From positions 310,001 to 374,000 of the forward strand of contig NZ_JAJNOR010000001.1 of the NCBI RefSeq assembly GCF_021044755.1: a stretch of 64,000 nt of DNA, in the 5' to 3' direction. Position 1 is the first letter of the stretch; every line of letters begins with the position of its first letter. The stretch comes from Lientehia hominis. GTDB lineage: Bacteria > Bacillota > Clostridia > Lachnospirales > Lachnospiraceae. Below the pieces are notes generated by a model that was given only the letters and a program-made list of their open reading frames with translations, ran no database searches and had not been told where the DNA came from. This document shows, in pieces, positions 1 through 7,631 of the stretch. The position numbers and the translations under genes were made by a program.

Positions 1-166
1 TGATGGAGCGTTCCCGTTCATGAAGTTCCTGAGCCAAAGCCGTATAATGAGCAGACTGAAATAACATCAGATATCCCAGCCTGCCCATTAAAATTCCAAA
101 ACCTGCCAAACATGTTACAAACATGATCAATATTTTTCTGCGGTGAAAGGTATAGTTTGGAACCAT
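1..166 (-). CDS. Penicillin-binding protein, N-terminal fragment (runs off window)
   Basis: Only the first 55 codons are visible, starting at an ATG (166-164) preceded by a GGGAGG ribosome site. The fragment begins MVPNYTFHRRKILIMF and has a short basic cytoplasmic tail, one membrane segment (about residues 11-36), and then the start of an extracytoplasmic region ending QELHERERSI. This is the usual N-terminus of class B penicillin-binding proteins of the FtsI/SpoVD type. It lies 29 bp downstream of a complete class B PBP gene in the dcw cluster. Clostridia often carry tandem PBP genes here, one for vegetative septation and one (SpoVD) for the spore cortex. Which of the two this is cannot be told from the fragment. 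Confidence 0.75.
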   Translation of the reverse strand, partial: MVPNYTFHRRKILIMFVTCLAGFGILMGRLGYLMLFQSAHYTALAQELHERERSI

Positions 167-195
167 GAGGTTCCCTCCCAGGCTTTTATTACAAC

Positions 196-2253
196 CTATT
201 CGGCTCCGTCCTGAAACATTCCTTCCTCATATCCGTTCTCGTCCCCGCGCGGCTCTCCCTGGGGCACCTCTCCCTCTGGATTCTCTCCGTTTCCCGGATC
301 TTCGCCTTCCGGATTCTCGCCCTCGGGGTTCGCTCCCTGTGCATCTGTCCCATTCGGCTCCTGAAGAGGGGATTCCGTAGTCGTTTCTTCTTCCCCGGTG
401 CTCCGTGTGGGGAACAGATTCAGATAGGGAAGGATGTCCACCCACAGATCGTGGGTCAGCGTCGTGGCATGTCCGCCCGCCGACTGATTCTCCACATTCG
501 GCTCGTCGATCACTACCATCATAAAATATTCCGGATTGCTGGCCGGGACAAAGCTGCAGAAAGAAACCGCATACTTTTCTTCACTTCGGGGCTGTTTCTC
601 TGCCGTGCCGGTTTTTCCGCCGATCTCGTATCCAGGCACTACCGTAGAATACGTGGTCTGTTCATCCACCATGGCCAGCATCGCTGTCTTCAGAAAATCA
701 GAGGTACTCTCGCTGACCGTCTCACGGACCAGTGTCTTTTCTTTGCTTTCCACGACTGAGCCTTCCGGACTCAGTACCTCCCGAACTACATGTGGGGTAT
801 AATAACTGCCTCCGTTGATTACGGAACAATACGCTGCGGCCATCTGAATCACTGTCACATTGAAATTTTGACCGAAGGAGTTGGTCGCCAAGTCGATATC
901 CGACATGTCTTCTTTGTTTTTCAGAATACCGTATTCTTCTCCCGGAAGATCGATTCCTGTCCGGTCGCCCAATCCGAATATCGGCTGATATTTGCAGAAA
1001 GTATCCTTCCCTATCTGCCAACCGATATGCATCAGGGCGTCGTTACAGGATTCCACAATGGCCCCCTTTACGTCCAACTGGCCATGACCAGATAATTTAT
1101 GGCAGTTGATCCTGCCGCCTCCGGCAATATCCTCCCCGCCATCGCACATATAAGTATCCGTTGTCTTCAGGCTTCCCTCCTCCAGTCCTGCCGCGATCGT
1201 CAGCGGCTTCGCTGTGGAGCCGGGTTCGTAGGTGGTCTGAGTGATAAAATTCTTCCATATTTCATTTTGAGCATCAGTCCGCTCATCCTCACTCATGGCG
1301 TCGATCTGCTCCTGAGTATAATAACCGCTCACGGACATATCAGACGGATTATTCAAATCAAAATACGGATAGGAAGCCATGGCCAGAACCTCGCCGTTAT
1401 TGGGATTCATCACGATCACCGCCGTATTCTTGGAACCAATCTTTTCATTAAACAGCTTAATCTGATTTTCTACGATGGACTGGAGATTTACATCAATGGT
1501 CGATACCACCGTATTGCCGTCCACCGCGTCCCGCGTCACCTGCTCTGCGTCGGAGTCCTCGTTAATGGATCCATATCTCCTTCCGGGCACTCCCGCCAGT
1601 GTATCATTATAATACTGTTCCATACCGTAGCTCCCCAGGGAACCGTCTTCTGAAGCGAACCCGATCAGATCGCAGGCCAGAGATGAATACGGATATATCC
1701 GCTTGTATTCCGTTTCAAACCAGACGCCATCTATCTTATCCTTGATCTTCAGATTTTCATTGATCTCCGTTTCCTTTGCAAGGAATTTATCCCGTTTTTC
1801 CTCACTCATCCGCTTCTCATACCGGATATACCGTTTATTGGGATTTTCATTTATCAGCTTTTCCAATTCTGTCCTGTCATACCCATAGCACTCCACCAGA
1901 GCATCAAGGGTAGGGCCGGTGATGTTCTCATCCGCCGTGATCACAGAAGGATCCAGAATCAGGTTGTATACCGCCTCATTGGCGGCCAGTACCGTACCGT
2001 TCCTGTCCGTGATCTCCCCTCGTTTGAACGGAATCGTATCTGCCGTATATGTCTGCTGTGCCAGAACGGTCCTTCCGTAATCTCCTCCCTTTTGTTTGCC
2101 GATAATGCCGACGGCAATGGCCAGCCCAAATAAAACCAGCGCCACCAGGATAAAGGTGAGCGCCAGCTTTTGTTTCATATATTTTTGGAAAATCTTAGGA
2201 GTCCTTTTGGGACGGCCCTGCCGGCCGCGTCTATTCTCTGGGGATGTCTTCAT
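196..2253 (-). CDS. Class B penicillin-binding protein (FtsI/SpoVD family transpeptidase)
   Basis: Peptidoglycan DD-transpeptidase acting on the outer membrane face at the division septum. It has a basic cytoplasmic tail, one membrane segment (KLALTFILVALVLFGLAIAV), a dimerisation region with GEITDRNGTVLAAN, and a transpeptidase domain with all three catalytic motifs: SxxK in EPGSTAKPLT, SxN in ESCNDA and KTG in GGKTGTAEK. No PASTA domain is present. The C-terminus is an acidic, Gly/Pro/Glu-rich tail with three NPEGE copies. It overlaps the end of the FtsL-like gene and belongs to the mraZ operon. I chose the ATG at 2253; a GTG at 2271 is also in frame, and neither has a clear ribosome site. 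Confidence 0.9.
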   Translation of the reverse strand: MKTSPENRRGRQGRPKRTPKIFQKYMKQKLALTFILVALVLFGLAIAVGIIGKQKGGDYGRTVLAQQTYTADTIPFKRGEITDRNGTVLAANEAVYNLILDPSVITADENITGPTLDALVECYGYDRTELEKLINENPNKRYIRYEKRMSEEKRDKFLAKETEINENLKIKDKIDGVWFETEYKRIYPYSSLACDLIGFASEDGSLGSYGMEQYYNDTLAGVPGRRYGSINEDSDAEQVTRDAVDGNTVVSTIDVNLQSIVENQIKLFNEKIGSKNTAVIVMNPNNGEVLAMASYPYFDLNNPSDMSVSGYYTQEQIDAMSEDERTDAQNEIWKNFITQTTYEPGSTAKPLTIAAGLEEGSLKTTDTYMCDGGEDIAGGGRINCHKLSGHGQLDVKGAIVESCNDALMHIGWQIGKDTFCKYQPIFGLGDRTGIDLPGEEYGILKNKEDMSDIDLATNSFGQNFNVTVIQMAAAYCSVINGGSYYTPHVVREVLSPEGSVVESKEKTLVRETVSESTSDFLKTAMLAMVDEQTTYSTVVPGYEIGGKTGTAEKQPRSEEKYAVSFCSFVPASNPEYFMMVVIDEPNVENQSAGGHATTLTHDLWVDILPYLNLFPTRSTGEEETTTESPLQEPNGTDAQGANPEGENPEGEDPGNGENPEGEVPQGEPRGDENGYEEGMFQDGAE

Positions 2254-2755
2254 ATTGCTGTACGTACTCACTTTCTGTTCTGTCGTAATAGATCACCTGG
2301 CTGTCATCCGGATATACCATACCCAGTTCTTCCGTAGCTGTCTTATATATCTGATGGATGTCGGAAGCCACTGCTATCCTGGACTGTGTGGCCTCATTCG
2401 TATCCTTAAGTTCTTCCAGATTCGCCTCCATCTCCTCGATATTGGTGATCCTGGTTCTGATGGAAGCCTGTACCTTCAGATAATTCACACAGACTGCAAG
2501 TACCGCCACACAAGCCATGGTAAGGAACATGACATATGCAGGGCTCATCTGCAGCGCCTTTTCCCTGTTTCTTCTGGATCTGCGGATTTCCTCCGCCCGT
2601 CTGTCATCGGGAACGTAAAATTCCTGTTCTTCCAGCTGTCTTGCTGTATTTCCGTCTATCTCCGTATACAGATACGGTTTTCTGTCATACTGTCTGCCCG
2701 AACGTCCTCTGTATGAGTCCGCGTTCCTTCTTTTCTGTCTGCCGTTTGCCGCCAT
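2231..2755 (-). CDS. ftsL: FtsL-like cell-division protein
   Basis: A 174-residue bitopic protein placed exactly where ftsL sits, between rsmH and the PBP gene. It has a long, charged, Arg-rich cytoplasmic part (residues 1-68, rich in RR and EE pairs), one membrane helix (about 72-92, PAYVMFLTMACVAVLAVCV), and then a predicted coiled coil (IEEMEANLEELKDTNEAT) followed by a short extracytoplasmic tail. FtsL joins DivIB/DivIC and the septal PBP in the divisome. Sequence conservation in this family is low, so the call rests on topology and position. It overlaps the following PBP gene by about 23 bp, which suggests coupled translation. Confidence 0.75.
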   Translation of the reverse strand: MAANGRQKRRNADSYRGRSGRQYDRKPYLYTEIDGNTARQLEEQEFYVPDDRRAEEIRRSRRNREKALQMSPAYVMFLTMACVAVLAVCVNYLKVQASIRTRITNIEEMEANLEELKDTNEATQSRIAVASDIHQIYKTATEELGMVYPDDSQVIYYDRTESEYVQQYEDIPRE

Positions 2756-2795
2756 TTTTTAATTCCTCCCCGTGGCATGACCGCCCTTATGGAGC

Positions 2796-3731
2796 CTATG
2801 CCCTCTCAAAAACCCGAAGCTTGGCGCTTTTCGCCCGCCTGTTATCTAAAAGCTCCTCCTCACAGGGAAGAACCGGTTTCTTCGTGATCACTTTTCCTTT
2901 GCTCTTGTTTCCGCACACACACACGGGAAAATTCGGAGGACAGGTGCAGGGATTTTCATTTTTTCTAAATCCGTTTTTTACGATTCTGTCTTCCAGGGAA
3001 TGAAATGTGATGATACAAAATCTTCCCCCAGGCTTTAAAAGTGAAATCATCCTGTCAATGGACCGGCTCAGTACATCCAGCTCATGATTGAGCTCGATCC
3101 GGATGGCCTGGAATGTCTTCTTGGCCGGATGGCCGCCTGACATCCTCACCTTTGCCGGTATCGCCGCTTTGATGATGTCCACCAGCTGTCCGGTGGTGCG
3201 GATTTCTTCTTTTTCTCTCGCCGCCACAATATGTTTGGCAATATTTTGCGCGAATTTGTCTTCTCCGTAATCCCGGATAATCCGGTACAGATCGGATTCA
3301 CTGTAATCGTTCACGATATCCTTTGCCGTAACCGCCTGACGCTGATCCATCCGCATGTCCAGCACAGTATCCTCTTTATAGGAAAATCCCCGCTCCAGAG
3401 TATCCAGCTGATAGGAAGAAACTCCCAAATCCAGCAAAATGCCGTCCGCACATCCGATTCCCAGCTCTTTTAGTACTGCATCCATATTCTCGTAATTGTT
3501 CCGTACAATGGTCACTTGTTCTTCAAAAGGCCTGAGCCTCTCCGAGGCCGCTTCAATAGCAGCCGAATCCTGATCGATTCCTATGTACCTGCCGCCAGGT
3601 CCCAGTCTCCTGCACACTTCGAAGGCATGTCCGCCTCCGCCCAGTGTGCCATCCACATAAATTCCGGCTGGCCTGATGTTCAAATATTCTATCGTTTCGT
3701 CCAACAGCACTGATCTGTGTTCAAATCCCAT
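2796..3731 (-). CDS. rsmH: 16S rRNA (cytosine(1402)-N(4))-methyltransferase RsmH
   Basis: SAM-dependent methyltransferase that modifies C1402 in the 16S rRNA decoding centre; also known as MraW. It begins MGFEHRSVLLDETIEYL, a hallmark of the family, followed by the SAM-binding loop DGTLGGGGHAFEVC and the motif DGILLDLGVSSYQLD. Near the C-terminus are GGRFCIITFHSLEDRIVK and a Cys-rich stretch. The length of 311 residues is normal. It starts 2 bp after the mraZ stop codon, so the two are almost certainly translated from one message, and the FtsL-like gene follows after 40 bp. Confidence 0.97.
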   Translation of the reverse strand: MGFEHRSVLLDETIEYLNIRPAGIYVDGTLGGGGHAFEVCRRLGPGGRYIGIDQDSAAIEAASERLRPFEEQVTIVRNNYENMDAVLKELGIGCADGILLDLGVSSYQLDTLERGFSYKEDTVLDMRMDQRQAVTAKDIVNDYSESDLYRIIRDYGEDKFAQNIAKHIVAAREKEEIRTTGQLVDIIKAAIPAKVRMSGGHPAKKTFQAIRIELNHELDVLSRSIDRMISLLKPGGRFCIITFHSLEDRIVKNGFRKNENPCTCPPNFPVCVCGNKSKGKVITKKPVLPCEEELLDNRRAKSAKLRVFERA

Positions 3732-3733
3732 GG

Positions 3734-4168
3734 TTAAAACCTCAGTTCTTCCAAATCTTCCGCGATTTCCTCAATCTCATCGTATACGTTGGCCTCTTCC
3801 CATGTATCACGGTTCCAGATCTCCACCCGGCTTCCAACGCCTACTAAGACTACATCCTTTTCCAGACGTGCATAAGCTCTCAGGTTATTGGGAATCAATA
3901 TTCTCCCCTGCTTATCCACCTCGCACTCACCGGCGCCGCCCATGAGGAACCTGGCAAATTTTCTGGCTTTTCCCTGGGTCACGGGCAGATTTTCCATGCT
4001 GGAGACGACAGAATCCCATTTTTCTTCTGTGAATACAAACAGGCATCCATCCAGACCTTTGGTCACGATGAACTTGTCCCCTCCTGCTTCTCGAAACCTG
4101 GCGGGAACGATCAGACGCCCCTTCGCGTCCATCGTATGATTGTATTCACCCATAAACTGATTCATCAT
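3734..4168 (-). CDS. mraZ: Transcriptional regulator MraZ
   Basis: First gene of the dcw operon; MraZ is a ring-forming AbrB-fold DNA-binding protein that represses its own operon in the bacteria studied. Two tandem MraZ domains are visible: GEYNHTMDAKGRLIVPARFR at the N-terminus and CEVDKQGRILIPNNLRAYA in the second half. The ATG at 4168 is preferred because an AGGTGG ribosome site lies 5 bases upstream; a second ATG at 4165 and an in-frame GTG at 4177 are alternatives. Upstream lies a sigma-A promoter with TGG-containing repeats of about 10-bp period, the expected MraZ operator, which suggests autoregulation. Confidence 0.95.
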   Translation of the reverse strand: MMNQFMGEYNHTMDAKGRLIVPARFREAGGDKFIVTKGLDGCLFVFTEEKWDSVVSSMENLPVTQGKARKFARFLMGGAGECEVDKQGRILIPNNLRAYARLEKDVVLVGVGSRVEIWNRDTWEEANVYDEIEEIAEDLEELRF

Positions 4169-4195
4169 CTGTGCCACCTAACCAAAACAAATCTA

Positions 4196-4267
4196 CCACT
4201 TTCCACCATTTTAACCCACTTTTTAACCACTTGATACTATTTTAAGCCATTTAGAGGGAAATAGCAA
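4196..4267 (-). promoter_or_regulatory. mraZ operon promoter with MraZ-box repeats
   Basis: Read on the minus strand there is a -35 TTGCTA (4267-4262), a 17-bp spacer and a -10 TAAAAT (4244-4239). Immediately downstream, AGTGG/AATGG units begin about every 10-11 bp (forward-strand CCACT at 4227-4231, CCACT at 4216-4220, CCATT at 4206-4210, CCACT at 4196-4200); a further CCAT lies at 4247-4250 inside the spacer. Direct repeats of this kind with one-helical-turn spacing are the known recognition pattern of MraZ, so the site is a likely autorepression operator. Confidence 0.75.
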
Positions 4268-4302
4268 GAGGGATTATGAATTTTTTCGGACACGCTTTCA
4301 TA

Positions 4303-4332
4303 CAAAATAAAAAAGACTTGTTTCCAAGTCTT
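4303..4332 (-). terminator. Rho-independent terminator after the Spo0E-like gene
   Basis: On the minus strand the 8-bp stem AAGACTTG/CAAGTCTT with a GAAA loop is followed by TTTTATTTTG. It lies 33 bp after the stop codon of the small Spo0E-like gene and separates it from the mraZ promoter. Confidence 0.85.
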
Positions 4333-4364
4333 CTTCCTCTTTTGTATATGTTTCATATAATACA

Positions 4365-4511
4365 TTACTTTTTTCCAGAATACTCCAGGTACCGTTCGAT
4401 AAGCAAATCAAGCTTCCTACTCAGGTGCAGAATTCTGTCAGGCGCATCCTTCCGCTCAATAGCCTCCCCCAGCTCGCATCTGACTCGCTCTATTTTTTCT
4501 TTTAAATCCAT
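4365..4511 (-). CDS. Spo0E-like aspartyl-phosphate phosphatase (48 residues)
   Basis: A 48-codon gene, MDLKEKIERVRCELGEAI followed by a segment containing SRKLDLLIERYLEY. The S-x-x-LD-x-LI signature in the middle of a short two-helix protein is the hallmark of the Spo0E family, small phosphatases that remove phosphate from Spo0A~P and so delay sporulation. The gene has its own promoter (TTGATT, 17 bp, TAAAAT), an AGAGGGG ribosome site unusually close to the ATG, and its own terminator. An in-frame TGA lies just upstream, so the start cannot move far. It sits between mraZ and the divergent ychF. The family assignment is by motif only. Confidence 0.8.
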   Translation of the reverse strand: MDLKEKIERVRCELGEAIERKDAPDRILHLSRKLDLLIERYLEYSGKK

Positions 4512-4563
4512 AACCCCTCTGATTCCTCTATTTCATTCCTGGCCTCCTTCGCTTCTATTAGCC

Positions 4564-4627
4564 ATTTTAATCTTTTTTTCGCCAAAAATCAAATGGATTA
4601 AGACGCCTTTTTCTGCCTTTTTCGACA
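4564..4627 (-). promoter_or_regulatory. Promoter of the Spo0E-like gene, with a possible Spo0A box
   Basis: On the minus strand: -35 TTGATT (4592-4587), 17-bp spacer, -10 TAAAAT (4569-4564), about 55 bp upstream of the start codon. A TGTCGAA heptamer (4627-4621), which matches the core of the Spo0A-binding 0A box, lies about 30 bp upstream of the -35. A single heptamer can occur by chance; the box is a suggestion only. Confidence 0.5.
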
Positions 4628-4714
4628 GTCTCCACCTGCTTTCCTTTTTTCTCAAAGTGTGATACACTTATACGAGTTTGACGTTAAAATTGCAATATTA
4701 TTAGGAGGTTTTCC

Positions 4715-5812
4715 ATGAAATTAGGTATCGTAGGCTTGCCCAATGTCGGGAAAAGCACTTTATTCAATTCGCTGACGAAAGCAGGTGCCGAATCCGCCAA
4801 CTATCCGTTCTGCACCATAGACCCCAATGTCGGCGTGGTAGCCGTGCCGGACTTCCGTCTCGGACTTCTGGCCGGTATGTACGCCTCCAGGAAGATAACT
4901 CCTGCTGTCATTGAGTTTGTGGATATCGCCGGCCTGGTAAAGGGCGCGTCCAAAGGAGAAGGACTTGGCAATCAATTTTTGGCCAACATCCGCGAGGTGG
5001 ATGCCATCGTCCATGTAATCCGCTGCTTTCAAAATGACAATATTGTCCATGTGGACGGGAGCATAGATCCGCTCAGGGATATTGAAACCATAAATCTGGA
5101 GCTCATCTTCTCTGACCTGGAGATTCTGGAACGCCGGATTGCCAAGACTTCTAAAGGAGCGTTTAACGACAAAGTTCTGGCAAAGGAGCTGTCTGCCCTT
5201 AAGTCCATGAAATCTCACCTGGAAGACGGAAATCTGGCCATTACCTATGAAACAGACGATGAGGATGAGGAGGCTTTTTTACACTCCCTGAACCTTTTGA
5301 CCGCAAAACCGGTTATCTTTGCCGCAAATGTAGCTGAGGACGATCTGGCCGATGACGGAGAGAACAATCCTTATGTAAAGGAAGTCCGCCAGTTCGCCGC
5401 CGGACAAGGCAGCGAAGTCTTTGTGATCTGCGCCCAGATAGAGCAGGAGATCGCTGAACTGGAAGACGATGAAAAGAAGATGTTCCTGGAGGATCTGGGA
5501 TTAAAAGAGTCCGGTCTGGACAAGCTCATAAAGGCCAGTTATAAGCTGCTCGGCCTGATTAGCTATCTGACTGCAGGGGAACAGGAGACAAGAGCCTGGA
5601 CTATTAAGAAAGGGACCAAGGCCCCTGCTGCCGCAGGAAAGATCCATACGGATTTCGAACGCGGCTTCATACGCGCAGAGGTCGTCAATTATCAGGACCT
5701 TTTGGATGCAGGAAGCTATGCTGCTGCAAAAGAAAAGGGACTTGTGGGGCTGGAAGGAAAAGAATACGTGGTAAAAGACGGCGACGTGATCTTGTTCCGT
5801 TTCAACGTCTGA
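4715..5812 (+). CDS. ychF: Redox-regulated ATPase YchF (Obg-like, OLA1 family)
   Basis: Ribosome-associated P-loop NTPase of the Obg superfamily that prefers ATP. Visible motifs are the P-loop GLPNVGKST (residues 6-14), the switch region NYPFCTIDPNVGVV, DIAGLVKGAS (G3), and a C-terminal TGS domain with GFIRAEV and KDGDVILFRFNV. The length of 365 residues is typical. A strong AGGAGG ribosome site lies at 4703-4708. It is a single gene with a terminator directly behind it. Upstream, an AAGTGT-GAT-ACACTT inverted repeat at 4655-4669 lies in the presumed promoter region and could be an operator. Confidence 0.97.
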   Translation: MKLGIVGLPNVGKSTLFNSLTKAGAESANYPFCTIDPNVGVVAVPDFRLGLLAGMYASRKITPAVIEFVDIAGLVKGASKGEGLGNQFLANIREVDAIVHVIRCFQNDNIVHVDGSIDPLRDIETINLELIFSDLEILERRIAKTSKGAFNDKVLAKELSALKSMKSHLEDGNLAITYETDDEDEEAFLHSLNLLTAKPVIFAANVAEDDLADDGENNPYVKEVRQFAAGQGSEVFVICAQIEQEIAELEDDEKKMFLEDLGLKESGLDKLIKASYKLLGLISYLTAGEQETRAWTIKKGTKAPAAAGKIHTDFERGFIRAEVVNYQDLLDAGSYAAAKEKGLVGLEGKEYVVKDGDVILFRFNV

Positions 5813-5830
5813 TCAGGCAAAATTGAGACC

Positions 5831-5868
5831 AAAAAACCGGCGGAACATATTCCGCCGGTTTTATTTAT
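5831..5868. terminator. Bidirectional terminator between ychF and the DUF1292 gene
   Basis: A perfect 9-bp stem CCGGCGGAA/TTCCGCCGG (5837-5845 and 5850-5858) with a CATA loop is flanked by AAAAAA on the left and TTTTATTTAT on the right. It can end transcription of both convergent genes. Confidence 0.9.
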
Positions 5869-5884
5869 GGACAATGCACAATGA

Positions 5885-6256
5885 TCATTCTTCTTCATCC
5901 ATCTCGTCAAATTCAGCGGAATCCAGAATTTCATCAAATGCTTCCGCCACCGCTTCGTACTCTTCATCATCCTCAATATTCTGGAGGTCAGGCTCACCGT
6001 TTTCTCCTGTTACAAAACGGTACAGATAAACTTCGCCCTCTTCTCCTTCCGGCGGATTCGTAGGAAGCAGCGCGATATAATCCTTTCCAGCAGCCTCAAA
6101 GGTCGTCAGAACGATACATTCCAGCTGAGAATCGTCTTCCAGTGTCAGAGTGACGGTCATCTGTCCATCCTCACCCTCATGAATATGGTCATGACCGCAG
6201 TCACAGCCGCAGGTACCGCAATCCTCTGCACAGCCGCCTTCAAACTCTTTTGCCAT
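5885..6256 (-). CDS. DUF1292 domain protein with N-terminal Cys/His cluster
   Basis: A 123-residue, very acidic protein of the DUF1292 (YrzB-like) family. The domain is recognisable by MTVTLTLEDDSQLECIVL, the segment KDYIALLP and EVYLYRF. The first 26 residues carry a cluster of Cys and His (Cys 9, 13, 16, 18, 20 and the tail GHDHIH), which looks like a metal-binding site and is an addition to the core domain. The C-terminus is a run of Glu and Asp. In many Firmicutes this family sits next to yrrK/yqgF; here it stands alone with its own promoter and terminator. The molecular function is unknown. Confidence 0.8.
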   Translation of the reverse strand: MAKEFEGGCAEDCGTCGCDCGHDHIHEGEDGQMTVTLTLEDDSQLECIVLTTFEAAGKDYIALLPTNPPEGEEGEVYLYRFVTGENGEPDLQNIEDDEEYEAVAEAFDEILDSAEFDEMDEEE

Positions 6257-6303
6257 AGTTAATAGTCCTCTCTTTTCTCAAAAATTGCAGGCCTCCGGGC
6301 CCG

Positions 6304-6332
6304 ATAGTAATTGCATACACACACTGTAACAA
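6304..6332 (-). promoter_or_regulatory. Probable promoter of the DUF1292 gene
   Basis: On the minus strand: TTGTTA (6332-6327), 17-bp spacer, TACTAT (6309-6304), about 48 bp upstream of the start codon. Both hexamers deviate from consensus, so this is tentative. Confidence 0.45.
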
Positions 6333-6359
6333 AAAACTCCTGAAAAAGCAAGGCCTAAG

Positions 6360-7631
6360 TCACGGTTTAAAACGAGGCAGCGTGGCAAGAAAAGTGGTGC
6401 CTTCCTCCTTCCCGCTCTGTACAGATATCCTTCCGGCATGACTCTCCACGATATTGCTGGCTATGGACAGACCGAGCCCATATCCTCCGGCGTCTCTCGA
6501 CCTGGATTTTTCTTCCCGGTAAAAGCGTTCAAATACATGGGGAAGCTGTTCTTTTTCTATATAACTGCCGGTATTGTGAACCGACAGCTTCACCTTGTCT
6601 TTGTTTCCCAAAAGAGACAAGGTAATCACTCCTCTTTCCTCCGCATACTTACAGGCGTTATCCAGCAGAATCCCCAGCAGCTGTCTCAGCCGCCCCTCGT
6701 CTCCTGACACATAAAGCTCCGGTTCAATGGCTGTCTCAAGCTTTTTTCCCTGTTCAAACATCACTGATTCAAAGGGCAGCGCGGCACTCCATGCAAGATC
6801 ACTCAGATTTAATCTGGAAAAGACCGGTCTGTCTGTTCCCGCGTCTGCCTTTGCCAGCTCCAGCAGATCGTTGACCAGATCCTTCATCCGGACCGCTTCG
6901 GTCCTGGTATTCTCCACCCATTTTTCCTGATCTGCTATGGAATCCTCCTTATGACTCAGCAGAATACCCGTATTGGCCAGAATGACTGTCAGCGGCGTTT
7001 TAAGCTCATGGGAGGCATCCGCCACAAACTGCCGTTCCCGGTCCCAGGAATCCTTGACCGGCCCCACCACCCAGCCGGCCAGACAAACGCTGATGACAAA
7101 AAATACGGCCAGGCTTCCTATTCCAACCAGCAGGGATACGAAAATAAGACTCTTCATTGTGGACACCTCATCGCTTCTGTCCATGAAGACAATCTGTGTG
7201 CCGTTTGTATCCGAATATTTCAGATAACGCAGCCCCATTCCTTTCACGGCTCCCCGCTCTTTGTCCTGCGAAAGACAAAGCGCCACAATATCCTCCAGAA
7301 CTTCATCTTCGATCACCAGATTTTCTCCGATCACCTCTTTCACCGAGCCGTCCTGCTCCAGCTTCACCACAAACGTCGCGCCTTCCTTTGCATCTGTCAT
7401 CAGAAAAGGCCGGTCCGGCCCCAGCTGCATACTTTTCTTTCCATACCGGTCTTCCGCGTTTTCCGAAAGCCCCGGAAACTCCCTCATTACTCTGCGCTCC
7501 ATGACGTCATAGCTCTCCCTGCAAAGACGATCAAAGGTCACAGCGCATACCACCGCAAAAGTAATGACCAGCACAATACTAACCAGTATCATATTGATCA
7601 GTATGAATTTCCGCTTCAGCTTTTTTATCAT
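6360..7631 (-). CDS. Sensor histidine kinase (HisKA/HATPase_c)
   Basis: Membrane sensor of a two-component system. It has two membrane segments (about residues 11-31 and 161-187) flanking an extracytoplasmic sensing domain of about 130 residues. The phosphoacceptor box is FVADASHELKTPLTV with His208; the N box is LLDNACKYAEE and the G box YGLGLSIASNIVESHAG. No clear HAMP domain is present: the second membrane helix runs almost directly into the dimerisation helix. The start codon overlaps the stop of the response-regulator gene (ATGA), so the pair is translationally coupled. The ligand is unknown; the divergent polyphosphate-polymerase genes are a plausible target. Confidence 0.93.
   Translation of the reverse strand: MIKKLKRKFILINMILVSIVLVITFAVVCAVTFDRLCRESYDVMERRVMREFPGLSENAEDRYGKKSMQLGPDRPFLMTDAKEGATFVVKLEQDGSVKEVIGENLVIEDEVLEDIVALCLSQDKERGAVKGMGLRYLKYSDTNGTQIVFMDRSDEVSTMKSLIFVSLLVGIGSLAVFFVISVCLAGWVVGPVKDSWDRERQFVADASHELKTPLTVILANTGILLSHKEDSIADQEKWVENTRTEAVRMKDLVNDLLELAKADAGTDRPVFSRLNLSDLAWSAALPFESVMFEQGKKLETAIEPELYVSGDEGRLRQLLGILLDNACKYAEERGVITLSLLGNKDKVKLSVHNTGSYIEKEQLPHVFERFYREEKSRSRDAGGYGLGLSIASNIVESHAGRISVQSGKEEGTTFLATLPRFKP

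Noticed and set aside
4276..4662. Plus-strand 128-codon frame opposite the Spo0E-like gene
   Set aside because: It is opposite a small gene with full signals, is rich in Phe/Ser/Leu as antisense frames are, and has no ribosome site.
4678..4700. TTGACG/TATTAT as the ychF promoter
   Set aside because: The spacing is about 12 bp, too short for sigma-A; the real promoter is unresolved.
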